Counted from the stretch's first letter, positions 17,365 through 25,967 are shown. The stretch: DNA of 64,000 nt from Dyadobacter sp. CY261 (GCF_021440085.1 NZ_JAKCPW010000006.1:310001-374000), one strand, 5' to 3'. Translations and numbers: made by a program. The notes: generated by a model not told the origin, from the sequence alone.

Positions 17365-18051
17365 CTATGATTCTACTATACCTTTATCCTTGAAGAAATA
17401 TCCGATGCCAACCGTTGAAATGACAATCAGGACAATTAAAATAATTTTTGTTGCCAATCCTTCATTTGGATGTTCGAGCAGATAGCGGATATCCTGCGCT
17501 TCCTTTCCGGCCCAGACGGCGAGCACCGTTCTGGGGATCATACCCAGCGTACCGCCGGTCAGCACTTGTTTGAAACGCGCACCGGCCATGGCAAAAAACA
17601 GATTGGTAATGGCAAAGGGCAATACAGGTGACAGCTTGGCAAAGAAGATCAGCCGCAGCTCATTCTTGTAAAATCTCCTTAGCAGCGTTTCAACCTGCGG
17701 GTAAACCTGAATAAGATAGCCGCGCACCGACGCCGCATGAAGAAAGTTTGCTGATACATATATAATGGCTATCGCACCAATGTTGAGCGTGAAAAGCATC
17801 GGCAGCGAAGCCCATCCCAGAAAATAGCCATAAACCAATGCCAGAAATGTAGGAGGTGTGAGAGCAGAAGCGGAAGCCAGCGTAAGAATGAAGGTTATCC
17901 CTACCCACCATTCCATGGGCAACTCCCGGAGAATCTTCTCGTGATTGATCGCCCAGGCCGTAATAATAGAGGTCGTCACTAATGGCACGATCGTCATCAG
18001 GATGCTAACGATGACCGGAAGTGAAAATCTTTTTGGTGTAGACGTTTCCAA
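17365..18051 (-). CDS. TVP38/TMEM64 (DedA/VTT-type) membrane protein
   Basis: This 228-residue protein has about six hydrophobic segments. The central part LRLIFFAKLSPVLPFAITNLFF and the following GARFKQVLTGGTLGMIPRTV match the conserved SNARE-associated/VTT domain with its re-entrant loop residues. Such proteins have been implicated in lipid scrambling or transport across the inner membrane. Its start region is divergent from the PLP enzyme gene, separated by 101 bases. Confidence 0.8.
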   Translation of the reverse strand: METSTPKRFSLPVIVSILMTIVPLVTTSIITAWAINHEKILRELPMEWWVGITFILTLASASALTPPTFLALVYGYFLGWASLPMLFTLNIGAIAIIYVSANFLHAASVRGYLIQVYPQVETLLRRFYKNELRLIFFAKLSPVLPFAITNLFFAMAGARFKQVLTGGTLGMIPRTVLAVWAGKEAQDIRYLLEHPNEGLATKIILIVLIVISTVGIGYFFKDKGIVES

Positions 18052-18152
18052 GACTAATACGCTTTACAATTCTAATTTTATAACCAGTTGTTTGGCTAAA
18101 AGGTTTTTGTCATCTTGCTTTATTGCATTAATATTTAGCGTGCCACGAAAAG

Positions 18153-19298
18153 ATGAAATTCGCAACCAAAGCCATACACGCCGGCGTCGAGCCGGACCCG
18201 ACTACCGGCGCCATTATGACGCCGATTTACCAGACTTCCACCTACGTCCAGGAAAGCCCGGGCAAGCACAAAGGCTACGAATATGCCAGAAGCAGCAACC
18301 CGACACGCACCGCATTACAAACCGCATTGGCGGCATTGGAGAACGGCAAACACGGCATCGCTTATGCCTCCGGCCTAGCCGCCACCGACGCCGTATTGAA
18401 GCTGTTCCGCCCCGGCGACGAGATTATCGCGCCAGCCGACATATATGGTGGTACCTATCGCCTCATGAAGCGCATTTTCGAGCCGTACGGACTTGTCTTT
18501 AAGTTTATTGACATTGATGAAATAGGTGAATTAAAGACACTAGTTACCGAAAAGACAAGGCTGGTATGGCTTGAAACACCCACAAATCCGCTGCTTAAGA
18601 TCATCGATATTGAGCAAGTCACCCGCATTTGCCGCGAAAAGAATATCCTTACCTGCGTCGACAACACATTCGCATCGCCATATCTCCAAAACCCGCTCGA
18701 CCTCGGTGCCGACATTGTGATGCATTCCGTCACCAAATACCTCGGCGGGCATTCCGATACCGTGATGGGTGCTTTAATAACCAATAATGACGAGCTCGCC
18801 AGTCAGTTAAAATTCATCCAGAATGCCAGCGGCGCCGTACCGGGTCCCCAAGACTGCTTTCTGGTGTTAAGAGGGTTGAAAACGTTGCACATTCGCATGC
18901 AGCGCCATTGCGAAAATGCCGGACAAGTCGCTATTTGGCTTTCTGCACATCCCAAAGTAGGAAAAGTGTACTATCCCGGCCTGTCCGATCACCCCGGACA
19001 CGAGCTGGCCGGAAGGCAAATGCGCGGCTTTGGAGGTGTGGTTTCATTTGAATTAAAAGACGACAGTTATGAAAAAGCTGTGCGTACGATGGAAAACCTA
19101 CGGGTATTCGCGTTGGGCGAGTCGCTGGGTGGTGTAGAATCCCTCTGTACGCATCCCGCCAGCATGTCGCACGGCGGCATGCCACGCGAAGAACGCTTAA
19201 AAATCGGCTTGAAGGATACGTTGATACGGCTTAGTGTGGGTATCGAAGATGTAGAAGACTTACTAACCGATCTCGACCAGGCTATCGGCACCGATTAG
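18153..19298 (+). CDS. Cystathionine gamma-synthase / beta-lyase family PLP enzyme
   Basis: This 381-residue Cys/Met-metabolism PLP enzyme has TKAIHAGVEPDPTTGAIMTP at the N-terminus and YARSSNPTR, which binds PLP phosphate from the neighbouring subunit. The Schiff-base lysine is in SVTKYLGGHSD and ESLGGVESL.THP is near the C-terminus. Length and motifs fit cystathionine gamma-synthase (metB) or beta-lyase (metC); sequence alone does not separate them, so no symbol is given. Its role is transsulfuration between cysteine and methionine. No SAM riboswitch was seen in the 101-base leader. Confidence 0.92.
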   Translation: MKFATKAIHAGVEPDPTTGAIMTPIYQTSTYVQESPGKHKGYEYARSSNPTRTALQTALAALENGKHGIAYASGLAATDAVLKLFRPGDEIIAPADIYGGTYRLMKRIFEPYGLVFKFIDIDEIGELKTLVTEKTRLVWLETPTNPLLKIIDIEQVTRICREKNILTCVDNTFASPYLQNPLDLGADIVMHSVTKYLGGHSDTVMGALITNNDELASQLKFIQNASGAVPGPQDCFLVLRGLKTLHIRMQRHCENAGQVAIWLSAHPKVGKVYYPGLSDHPGHELAGRQMRGFGGVVSFELKDDSYEKAVRTMENLRVFALGESLGGVESLCTHPASMSHGGMPREERLKIGLKDTLIRLSVGIEDVEDLLTDLDQAIGTD

Positions 19299-19307
19299 CA
19301 TTCAGCG

Positions 19308-19338
19308 TTGCATTCGACTGGCAAAAAGCTTACTTTTG
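19308..19338 (+). promoter_or_regulatory. Promoter of the DUF3127 gene
   Basis: TTG (19308-19310), 20 bases, then TACTTTTG (19331-19338): a full match to the Bacteroidota pattern TTG-N18-22-TAnnTTTG, 40 bases before the ATG at 19378. Confidence 0.6.
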
Positions 19339-19377
19339 GAACCATTTTTGAATCAGACACTAAAACATATTTAATCA

Positions 19378-19737
19378 ATGGAAGTATCAGGAACAGTCAT
19401 TTCTTTGCTCCCAGAGGTCACAGGCCAGGGAAAAAACGGAATGTGGCGCAAACAGGAATTTATTCTTGAAATCCCATCGCAATTCCCTAAAAAAGTGTGC
19501 ATTTCGCTTTGGGGTGACAAGATTGACCAGGCTAATCTGCAAGTGAATGATTCGGTAACTGCTTCCATTGATGTGGAAAGCCGCGAATACAATTCACGCT
19601 GGTATACGGAAGTCCGCGCATGGAAAGTGGAGAAGGCGGGAGCAAGCGGTGGTAATGCTGGTTACAATGCAGGAGGCGCACCCCTGCCACCGGTAACCAC
19701 CTTTACTGAAGACGAATCGGACGATCTGCCATTTTAA
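19378..19737 (+). CDS. DUF3127 protein with SSB-like acidic C-terminal tip
   Basis: This 119-residue protein begins MEVSGTVISLLPEVTGQG and contains WRKQEFILEIPSQFPKKVCI and YNSRWYTEVRAWKVEK, a compact beta-rich fold resembling an OB-type domain (DUF3127). After a Gly/Ala/Pro-rich linker of roughly 25 residues it ends DESDDLPF, much like the partner-recruiting tip of single-stranded DNA-binding protein (DDxPF). That suggests, but does not prove, a DNA-binding role or contact with SSB partners. It has its own promoter and is followed after 20 bases by crcB. Confidence 0.8.
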   Translation: MEVSGTVISLLPEVTGQGKNGMWRKQEFILEIPSQFPKKVCISLWGDKIDQANLQVNDSVTASIDVESREYNSRWYTEVRAWKVEKAGASGGNAGYNAGGAPLPPVTTFTEDESDDLPF

Positions 19738-19757
19738 ATCCGATAGAGCCGGCCGCT

Positions 19758-20141
19758 ATGAATAATCTTATGATCGTTTTTGTAGGAGGCGGGCTCGGTA
19801 GCCTGGCACGTTACGCCATCGGAAAAGCATTTTCGCAATGGCCGTCAGTTTTCCCATTCGGAACATTGACGGCCAATATTCTGGCCTGTCTGATCCTGGG
19901 CATGTTCGGCGGTTGGGCTACATTCAAATCCGCTGACTTTATAGCTGCTTCCCGGCTGTTCATTGTCGTCGGTTTCTGCGGGGGTTTCAGTACGTTTTCG
20001 AGTTTTAGCAATGAAACCATCCAGCTTTTTCTCAACGATCGTTGGATTGAAGCAGCGCTTAATGTTATAGTCAGCGTTGTAGCCAGTTTCGCAGCTACAT
20101 TTTTGGGAATGTGGCTCGGCAAAACCTTTCTGGCCATATAA
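19758..20141 (+). CDS. crcB: Fluoride channel CrcB/Fluc
   Basis: This 127-residue, four-helix membrane protein exports fluoride as a dual-topology dimer. Motifs seen: GGGLGSLARYAIG at the N-terminus, FGTLTANILACLILG (pore Asn) and GFCGGFSTFSSFSNE (the phenylalanine-box region and Na+ site). Its start is 20 bases after the DUF3127 stop, so it is probably on that transcript; the gap is too short to hold a fluoride riboswitch and I see none. Confidence 0.93.
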   Translation: MNNLMIVFVGGGLGSLARYAIGKAFSQWPSVFPFGTLTANILACLILGMFGGWATFKSADFIAASRLFIVVGFCGGFSTFSSFSNETIQLFLNDRWIEAALNVIVSVVASFAATFLGMWLGKTFLAI

Positions 20142-20147
20142 CCAAGG

Positions 20148-20801
20148 TTAGTTCGACTGATAAGCCATCGACATTGTGAACTTGTCGATTATTTCGTGCG
20201 GATGCACTTCCAGAATCCGCGCCAGTACCATTACTACCAATGTATTGGAAGCAATTTTGCGGGGAATACCAGCAAATGCGGCGAAAACGTCGACCGTCAC
20301 CGATTCCTTTTCATCGAGGAGTTTCATCAGTTTTTTTTCCTTATCACCATACTGAAAACTGATATCTCGCTCGCCACGGCCACGGCGCATGATTTCCTTC
20401 ATTTCGCGGCTTGCCTGAATGGACTTATCCTCCACGCGGATGTACGCCTGCCTCGTACCCGTATCGTCCACCACATAATGCGGTTTGTCGATGCTCTTTG
20501 GGATTGTCAGCACGAGCACATCGCGGTCGGGCGTGATGGCCACACGTTCTTTTTTGAAACTTATTTTGGGGAAAATATACTTGTCGATTGCACGTGTGAG
20601 GGTGTATTCATCTTCATCGGCATCTTTAAGGCCCTTTATGGTCTTGTCGTCACCCACTCCGACCATCAGCTTGCCGCCGCCTGAGTTTGCGAAGGCAACC
20701 ACTTCGCGGACGATCTTCTCGGGATGGTTGGATTTCAATTTGAACTCCAGATGCTCCCCTTCACCTTTCTTTACCAGCTCTTTCAACAATCGAAGCTCCA
20801 T
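20148..20801 (-). CDS. AlbA_2 (Schlafen-type) domain ATP-binding regulator-like protein
   Basis: This 217-residue protein opens with KKGEGEHLEFKLKSNHPEKI and VAFANSGGGKLMVGVGDD (about residues 12-55), the signature of the AlbA_2/divergent AAA-4 putative DNA-binding domain. The following DEDEYTLTRAIDKYIFPKIS and GTRQAYIRVEDKSIQASREM are also typical. The C-terminal 60 residues contain a winged-helix-like stretch (MKLLDEKESVTVDVFAAFAGIP). Function is unknown; some relatives are tRNA/RNA-cleaving or regulatory. It converges on crcB with a six-base gap. Confidence 0.75.
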   Translation of the reverse strand: MELRLLKELVKKGEGEHLEFKLKSNHPEKIVREVVAFANSGGGKLMVGVGDDKTIKGLKDADEDEYTLTRAIDKYIFPKISFKKERVAITPDRDVLVLTIPKSIDKPHYVVDDTGTRQAYIRVEDKSIQASREMKEIMRRGRGERDISFQYGDKEKKLMKLLDEKESVTVDVFAAFAGIPRKIASNTLVVMVLARILEVHPHEIIDKFTMSMAYQSN

Positions 20802-20960
20802 CGGGTTGGAATGGATAAATTATGAGTTATGACCAAATCACTTTCGGTAACTTACCTCGTCCTCCTCATTTGTTAACGCTAACAATTTACATTCCTTTTG
20901 TCAGATTTAAAAAAATTTGAGATCGAGTTCTGTGAAAAAAGCGGACCATTTATCACAAAA

Positions 20961-20988
20961 AAAACGGCACCGATAGAGTGCCGTTTTC
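20961..20988 (-). terminator. Terminator of the DUF2795 gene
   Basis: Perfect 10-bp arms AAAACGGCAC (20961-20970) and GTGCCGTTTT (20979-20988) with A/T flanks on both sides, directly after the stop at 20991. The rest of 20802-20960 shows no gene. Confidence 0.85.
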
Positions 20989-20990
20989 AT

Positions 20991-21212
20991 TTAATATTCG
21001 TCTTCATTGAAAAAGAAATCGTCTTTGGTGGGATAGTCGGGCCAAATCTCTTCAATGCTTTCATAGGGCTGACCATCATCTTCAAGCTCCTGAAGGTTTT
21101 CAACTACTTCTAACGGAGCGCCTGTTCTGATTGCAAAGTCAATTAGCTCGTCTTTGGTAGCTGGCCAGGGAGCATCTTCAAGATACGATGCGAGTTCGAG
21201 AGTCCAGTACAT
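20991..21212 (-). CDS. DUF2795-family small acidic protein
   Basis: This 73-residue protein starts MYWTLELASYLEDAPWPATK and continues DELIDFAIRTGAPLEVVENL, matching the DUF2795 pattern found widely in Bacteroidota. It ends in an acidic tail (FFFNEDEY). No enzymatic motif; function unknown. A TACTTTTG element on its strand at 21257-21250 may be the -7 box. It has its own terminator, so it is monocistronic. Confidence 0.8.
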   Translation of the reverse strand: MYWTLELASYLEDAPWPATKDELIDFAIRTGAPLEVVENLQELEDDGQPYESIEEIWPDYPTKDDFFFNEDEY

Positions 21213-21249
21213 AATATTTTCGCCTATTAATGGTTACTTTACTTTTCTG

Positions 21250-21257
21250 CAAAAGTA
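21250..21257 (-). promoter_or_regulatory. Possible -7 element of the DUF2795 gene
   Basis: Minus-strand TACTTTTG matches TAnnTTTG, 38 bases before the ATG. No clear TTG box at the usual spacing. Confidence 0.35.
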
Positions 21258-21363
21258 AAAAATTTGCTATCTTTTAAAAGCTTAAAGCGAAAAAAAAGAA
21301 AAATAATTACCGGGTTACAAATTTAATTTTTTGATATTATTTAATTATCTGACTACCAGAATA

Positions 21364-21495
21364 TTAAACTTTTGCCGTAAGTAATGTCTTCGCAGAAATA
21401 CCCAGACCTTTATGGATCACGCGGATCATTTCAAGCATCTGCGAGCGTTTTCTGTTGAGGGCCTGCGGACTAGCTTCGCAAAGTTTGTAACCACG
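21364..21495 (-). pseudogene. HigA-type antitoxin C-terminal remnant
   Basis: On the minus strand a frame reads EASPQALNRKRSQMLEMIRV then IHKGLGISAKTLLTAKV and a stop at 21366-21364. This matches the C-terminal end of HigA-type helix-turn-helix antitoxins (..vLn.KR.lsL.MIR.LH..LgIsae.Li). No start codon or upstream helix-turn-helix half is present, and no HigB toxin is adjacent. It occupies much of the 341-base gap 21213-21553. Confidence 0.6.
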
Positions 21496-21553
21496 ACATT
21501 TCCCCTCTCCCCGAAAAACCCTTAATTTCCCTTCCCATTACAAATACCATATT

Positions 21554-22285
21554 ATGACTATTGAAATTTGCGCCTACTCGCTGGAATCCTGTATCAATGC
21601 GCAGGTTGGCGGGGCGGGCAGGATTGAACTATGCGGCGGGCTCGGGGAAGGCGGCACCACGCCCAGCGCCGGCTTGATTGAAATCGTGAGAAAACACGTC
21701 GATATACCTATTTATGTAATGATCAGGCCGCGGGGCGGTGATTTTGTATATGATTTTTTTGAGGAAGAAATCATGCGCAAAGACATCGATCTTGCCAAAA
21801 AACTCGGGGCAAACGGAGTTGTTTTGGGCATTCTCACTCCCGAAGGAAATGTTGACATAACACGCACCAAAGCGCTCGTTGATTATGCTGCTCCATTGAA
21901 AGTAACTTTCCATCGCGCATTCGACCTTACGCCGGATCCGATGAAAGCACTTAAAGATGTAATAGCCACCGGTGCCGAGCGTATCCTCACCTCCGGTCAG
22001 AAACCATCGGCCATTCAGGCGACCGAATTGCTCGGAAAGCTGTCAAGAGAAGCCGATGGAAAAATAGAAATCATGGCCGGCGGTGGCGTGAACCACCAGA
22101 ATGCTGCCGAGCTGAAAGCTGCCGGTGTGCATTCATTACATCTGACTGCCAAGAAGTTCCGCCCTGCACGGCAGAAATTCTTTCTCGAAGGCATTTCAAT
22201 GGCCGGAGAGATCCCCGATGAAAAGTCGGTAATGTATTCGGATCTCGAACTGATTGAAGCAATGGTACAAGCAGTGTCCGAATAA
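21554..22285 (+). CDS. cutC: CutC family protein
   Basis: This 243-residue TIM-barrel protein begins IEICAYSLESCINAQVGGAG and contains RIELCGGLGEGGTTPSAGLI, MIRPRGGDFVY and VTFHRAFDLTPDP, all hallmark CutC segments. It was named for copper homeostasis in E. coli, but the biochemical role remains uncertain. Length is normal. The penicillin acylase gene starts 39 bases later and may be co-transcribed, with no obvious functional link. Confidence 0.92.
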   Translation: MTIEICAYSLESCINAQVGGAGRIELCGGLGEGGTTPSAGLIEIVRKHVDIPIYVMIRPRGGDFVYDFFEEEIMRKDIDLAKKLGANGVVLGILTPEGNVDITRTKALVDYAAPLKVTFHRAFDLTPDPMKALKDVIATGAERILTSGQKPSAIQATELLGKLSREADGKIEIMAGGGVNHQNAAELKAAGVHSLHLTAKKFRPARQKFFLEGISMAGEIPDEKSVMYSDLELIEAMVQAVSE

Positions 22286-22324
22286 GGCCCTTTTTCAAAT
22301 CATGCACAAGTCAACATCCTCTCT

Positions 22325-24781
22325 ATGAAGTTTGTAAAGGCAATTTTATTCATTGCGATAACAGCCGGGCTCGTGTATGTACTGAACAAGCCGTGGGGGC
22401 CTGCGCCCGCGATGGGCCCATTCCTGAGCCCATTCCGAGGATTGTGGCAGAACAGCGAAAAGGTCGTCGACCCGAAAACGCGGGTGACCGTGCAGCTCGA
22501 CAGCCTGCGTGAAGAGATCACCATCCGCTTCGACGATTATGGCGTGCCGCATATTTTTGCGAAAAACGACTTCGACCTCTTTTACGCTCAGGGCTACATC
22601 ACAGCCAAAGACCGGCTGTGGCAAATGGACCTTCAAACCCGCGCCGCAGCCGGTCGGCTTTCAGAAATCCTGGGATCGGCCACATTGGCGATAGATCAGC
22701 AAAGCCGCCGTTTAGGAATGGGTTACGGAGCCGAAGCTAATCTGAAAATAGCCATGACAGACCCAAAAACAAGGGAAGCATTGCTAGGCTATACGGCAGG
22801 TGTAAATGCGTTTATCCGGCAACTCGCACCGAAGGATTATCCCATTGAATTCAAATTGCTGGGATATAAACCTGAGCCCTGGAAGCCTATCAATACCATG
22901 TATATGCTCGAACAGATGACGCTCACGCTTGCGGGGCGGTCCAACGAGCTGGCTATGACCAATGCATTGAAAAAATACGGTCACGAAACCATCGCGCAGC
23001 TCTTCCCCGACTATCCGTTGTTACAGGAAAGCCCGATCATCCCTTCCGGTACAGCATGGGATTTCCCAAAGCTTCCTGTTCCAAAGGCTAATGCACCGAT
23101 GGTTCCTGGTGATAGTGTTACGTTAACGAGGAAGTCTCAAAATACACTTTTGGAGAGAGAACCCAAGGAAGAAGGGATCGGCAGCAATAACTGGGCCGTA
23201 AGCGCCGAAAAGTCCATAACAGGCTATCCAATACTCGCTAACGATCCGCATCTCGAATTGTCGCTGCCCTCCATTTGGTACCAGGTGCAATTGCATTCGC
23301 CGGATATGAACGTCTATGGTGTATCGCTTCCGGGTATCCCGAGCGTCATTATCGGTTTCAACCAGCAGGTGGCTTGGGGCGTTACCAATGTGGATGCCGA
23401 TGTTTTTGATTTATATAAAATCAAATTCAAAAATGAGTACCGGAATTTTTACTGGCATGACAACCAGTGGAAACCCACGCACAAGCGGGAGGAAGTTATT
23501 CAGGTAAAAGGTCAACCTACACCTTACCGCGAGCAGATCATCTATACCCATCACGGCCCCGTAACCGATTCGGATGGCTCGTTTGGAGATTTTCCCAACC
23601 TGGCAGTTAAATGGATAGGACATGAGCCGGGGAATAGCTTTATGACATTTTATGAGCTGAATAAAGCCAAAAACTTCGCAGACTACCGCAAAGCGTTGAC
23701 GCATTATGTAGGCCCGGCACAGAACTTTGTATTTGCAGATAATGAGAAGAACATTGCCCTTACCGTTAACGGGAAGCTCCCGTTGAAATACAAGGACCAG
23801 GGCAAATTCCTGCTCGACGGATCGTCTACCGCCGACGATTGGCATGGCTGGGTGCCCGCCGAGCAGAATCCGTTTGTGAAAAACCCGCCGAGAGGTTTCG
23901 TAAGCAGCGCCAACCAGTCTTCGGCCGATACTACTTATCCTTATTATATCAACTGGAGCTTTTCACCGTCGGAAAGGGGCATACGAATCAATGAGCGCCT
24001 GCAAGCGATGGCAAAAGCCAATGCGGATAGCTTGCGAATGCTTCAAAACGACAATTTCAGCGTGCTTGCACGCACTTTGCTACCCAAATTGCTGAACATC
24101 CTTGAAACACAGTCGTTAACCCCCCAACAAAAAGCGGCACGCATTCTGCTATCGAACTGGAATTACCAGAACTCGCCGGAATCTGTCGCCGCATCCGTTT
24201 TTGAAACGTGGTTCCCTTTATTGGGACAGGCTATTTGGAACGATGATTTCGCATCAGCTGATAAACCAATGGAATACCCCTCGCGCGACCGGACATTATA
24301 CTTGATTTTGAAACAACCAAACGAGAAATGGTTCGACAATGTCGATACTCCCGAAAAAGAAACGTTGCCTGATCTCGTATACCAAAGCTTCAACGCCTCG
24401 CTCGACACATTAACTGCACACAAAGGCCCAATGAGCTCTGAATGGCAATGGTCGAAAGTCAAATCGGCCGAAATCAGACATTTAAGCCGGAGTATCAAAC
24501 CATTCAATGCACCACCATTGGTGACCGGCGGAGGGAGCAGTATCGTGAATGCGATAACCAAACGGAAAGGGCCTTCGTGGCGGATGGTGGTGGAACTGGG
24601 CCCCACGCCTCGGGCTTACGGCATTTATCCGGGAGGGCAGTCCGGTAATCCAGGCAGCCCCTATTATCTCAATTTGCTTCAAAAATGGGAAAAAGGGGAG
24701 CTGAATGAGCTGATCTACCTCACATCCCCGGATCAGAAAGTGCCACACCTGGCATCGAGTCTTGTCTTACAAAAACGTTAA
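22325..24781 (+). CDS. Penicillin acylase family (Ntn-hydrolase) protein
   Basis: This 818-residue protein of the penicillin G acylase/AHL acylase/cephalosporin acylase superfamily has an N-terminal hydrophobic signal (FVKAILFIAITAGLVYVL), so it is exported. The alpha-chain part contains RFDDYGVPHIFAKNDFDLFY. Autoproteolysis is expected before Ser287 in GIGSNNWAVSAEKS, exposing the catalytic serine. Downstream LANDPHLELSLPSIWYQVQL is typical of the beta chain. Substrate could be an N-acyl amide such as a homoserine lactone, but is not determinable here. A small membrane-protein gene follows after 11 bases. Confidence 0.92.
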   Translation: MKFVKAILFIAITAGLVYVLNKPWGPAPAMGPFLSPFRGLWQNSEKVVDPKTRVTVQLDSLREEITIRFDDYGVPHIFAKNDFDLFYAQGYITAKDRLWQMDLQTRAAAGRLSEILGSATLAIDQQSRRLGMGYGAEANLKIAMTDPKTREALLGYTAGVNAFIRQLAPKDYPIEFKLLGYKPEPWKPINTMYMLEQMTLTLAGRSNELAMTNALKKYGHETIAQLFPDYPLLQESPIIPSGTAWDFPKLPVPKANAPMVPGDSVTLTRKSQNTLLEREPKEEGIGSNNWAVSAEKSITGYPILANDPHLELSLPSIWYQVQLHSPDMNVYGVSLPGIPSVIIGFNQQVAWGVTNVDADVFDLYKIKFKNEYRNFYWHDNQWKPTHKREEVIQVKGQPTPYREQIIYTHHGPVTDSDGSFGDFPNLAVKWIGHEPGNSFMTFYELNKAKNFADYRKALTHYVGPAQNFVFADNEKNIALTVNGKLPLKYKDQGKFLLDGSSTADDWHGWVPAEQNPFVKNPPRGFVSSANQSSADTTYPYYINWSFSPSERGIRINERLQAMAKANADSLRMLQNDNFSVLARTLLPKLLNILETQSLTPQQKAARILLSNWNYQNSPESVAASVFETWFPLLGQAIWNDDFASADKPMEYPSRDRTLYLILKQPNEKWFDNVDTPEKETLPDLVYQSFNASLDTLTAHKGPMSSEWQWSKVKSAEIRHLSRSIKPFNAPPLVTGGGSSIVNAITKRKGPSWRMVVELGPTPRAYGIYPGGQSGNPGSPYYLNLLQKWEKGELNELIYLTSPDQKVPHLASSLVLQKR

Positions 24782-24792
24782 TCCCGAACCTT

Positions 24793-25158
24793 ATGAATTT
24801 TTTTGTAATAGCTATTCTGTCCACTTTATTACAAATATTTACCCCGTGGTGGGTGATTGCCATTGTACCTTTTGTTATTCTTTTCTGGCTACCGGCCACA
24901 CCCTCGGGTGCATTCTGGACCGGTTTCGGCGGCATTGCAGTGCCCTGGCTGATTTACGGCTATTACCAGCACTTTATTTCCGACGGCGCCCTCTCCGACC
25001 GCGTTGCGCAGATTTTCATGCTTCCAAACGGAATTCTATTATTGCTCGTAACGGCACTCGTTGGCGGGCTTGCTGGCGGCTTTTCAGGCCTTTCAGGATA
25101 TTGGGTGCGACAAATCTTCCGGAAGCATCCTGTGCCCCTATCTGCTCGCGCGTCGTGA
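24793..25158 (+). CDS. Small integral membrane protein of unknown function
   Basis: This 121-residue protein has three or four hydrophobic segments (FFVIAILSTLLQIFTPWWVI, then IVPFVILFWL, then GILLLLVTALVGGLAGGFSG). The C-terminus is basic (RQIFRKHPVPLSARAS). It starts 11 bases after the penicillin acylase stop and is probably translated from that mRNA. I do not recognise the family. A longer frame in another phase overlapping it (from 24762) is an artefact of the OmpH frame extending upstream. Confidence 0.65.
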   Translation: MNFFVIAILSTLLQIFTPWWVIAIVPFVILFWLPATPSGAFWTGFGGIAVPWLIYGYYQHFISDGALSDRVAQIFMLPNGILLLLVTALVGGLAGGFSGLSGYWVRQIFRKHPVPLSARAS

Positions 25159-25193
25159 CTGGCGCAGCCGAACCTCCGGGGGCTACTTATTCA

Positions 25194-25222
25194 TTGTACT
25201 TAAACACAAATCATTATCTTTG
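25194..25222 (+). promoter_or_regulatory. Promoter of the OmpH/Skp-like gene
   Basis: TTG (25194-25196), 18 bases, TATCTTTG (25215-25222), 34 bases before the GTG start. Matches TTG-N18-22-TAnnTTTG. Confidence 0.55.
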
Positions 25223-25256
25223 CGGCTCGTTCAAAAAAACAATAAACCTTAAAAAC

Positions 25257-25880
25257 GTGAACAACAATACTTCATTGATCTGGAACGTCGTCCTCTCGCT
25301 CGCGGTGGCGGTGTTATTCTTCCTACATTTTTCAAGTAAATCGTCCTCAGAATCGGGAGCAGCCGCAGACGGCGCAGTAGTGGCAGGTCGCCGTACTGTT
25401 TACGTGCAGGTCGATTCGCTTTTGAAAAATTACGACTTTTTCAAAGACACCAGAAAAGAGCTTGAAAACAAGAATTTCCAGCTTGAAAACGAGTTGACTA
25501 CCAAAGGCCGCTCGTTGCAAAATGAAGTAGCCTTTTTCCAGCAAAAAGCGCAGACAATGACTCCTGAGCAAGCTCGCTCAACCGAAGCACAGCTTATGAA
25601 AAAGCAACAGGACCTGGTTGCCTACCGCGATCAGTCGGCCCAGGCGTTAGGCCAGGAAGAGGCTAAAAAGAATGAAGAACTTTACAAAAACATCCGTTCT
25701 TACATCGACAAATACAACAAAGAGAATGGCTACGAATACGTATTGGGCTACTCACTGGGCGGCGGCATCCTGTTCGCGAACCCATCCCTGGATGTTACCC
25801 AGAAAATCGTTGAAGGTTTGAACAAAGAATATAAAAACGCTGGCAAACCCGCGGCAGCTGATACTACTAAGAAGAAATAG
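25257..25880 (+). CDS. OmpH/Skp-like periplasmic chaperone
   Basis: From a GTG at 25257 the product has 207 residues: a signal/anchor (SLIWNVVLSLAVAVLFFLHF), a low-complexity Ser/Ala/Gly stretch, then a coiled-coil-rich OmpH domain. The domain starts VYVQVDSLLKNYDFFKDTRKEL in pieces and ends NPSLDVTQKIVEGLNKEY. Skp-type proteins hold unfolded outer-membrane proteins in the periplasm. The frame is open upstream to 24762, but the upstream residues look random and a good promoter lies just before the GTG. The C-terminus is Ala/Thr/Lys-rich. It ends in a strong terminator. Confidence 0.85.
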   Translation: MNNNTSLIWNVVLSLAVAVLFFLHFSSKSSSESGAAADGAVVAGRRTVYVQVDSLLKNYDFFKDTRKELENKNFQLENELTTKGRSLQNEVAFFQQKAQTMTPEQARSTEAQLMKKQQDLVAYRDQSAQALGQEEAKKNEELYKNIRSYIDKYNKENGYEYVLGYSLGGGILFANPSLDVTQKIVEGLNKEYKNAGKPAAADTTKKK

Positions 25881-25893
25881 TTTTTTAGTCAGC

Positions 25894-25951
25894 CATATCA
25901 AAAAAGCGAAGCAGATGGTCGAAAGGCTATCTGCTTCGCTTTTTTGATATA
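25894..25951 (+). terminator. Strong rho-independent terminator of the OmpH-like gene
   Basis: Long inverted repeat: 25894-25916 pairs with 25929-25951 (core AAAAAAGCGAAGCAGAT / ATCTGCTTCGCTTTTTT), giving a GC core with A/T flanks. Probably works in both directions. Confidence 0.9.
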
Positions 25952-25967
25952 TGGATAAATTATTTCT

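Noticed and set aside
18052..18152. SAM riboswitch before the cystathionine enzyme gene
   Set aside because: The 101-base leader shows no S-box pairing pattern or terminator.
19738..19757. Fluoride riboswitch before crcB
   Set aside because: Only 20 bases separate the genes; no room for the fold.
24762..25880. 372-codon frame across the small membrane gene and the OmpH-like gene
   Set aside because: Only the part from the GTG at 25257 resembles a protein family and has a signal anchor and promoter; the upstream residues are an out-of-frame reading of the penicillin acylase end and the membrane gene.
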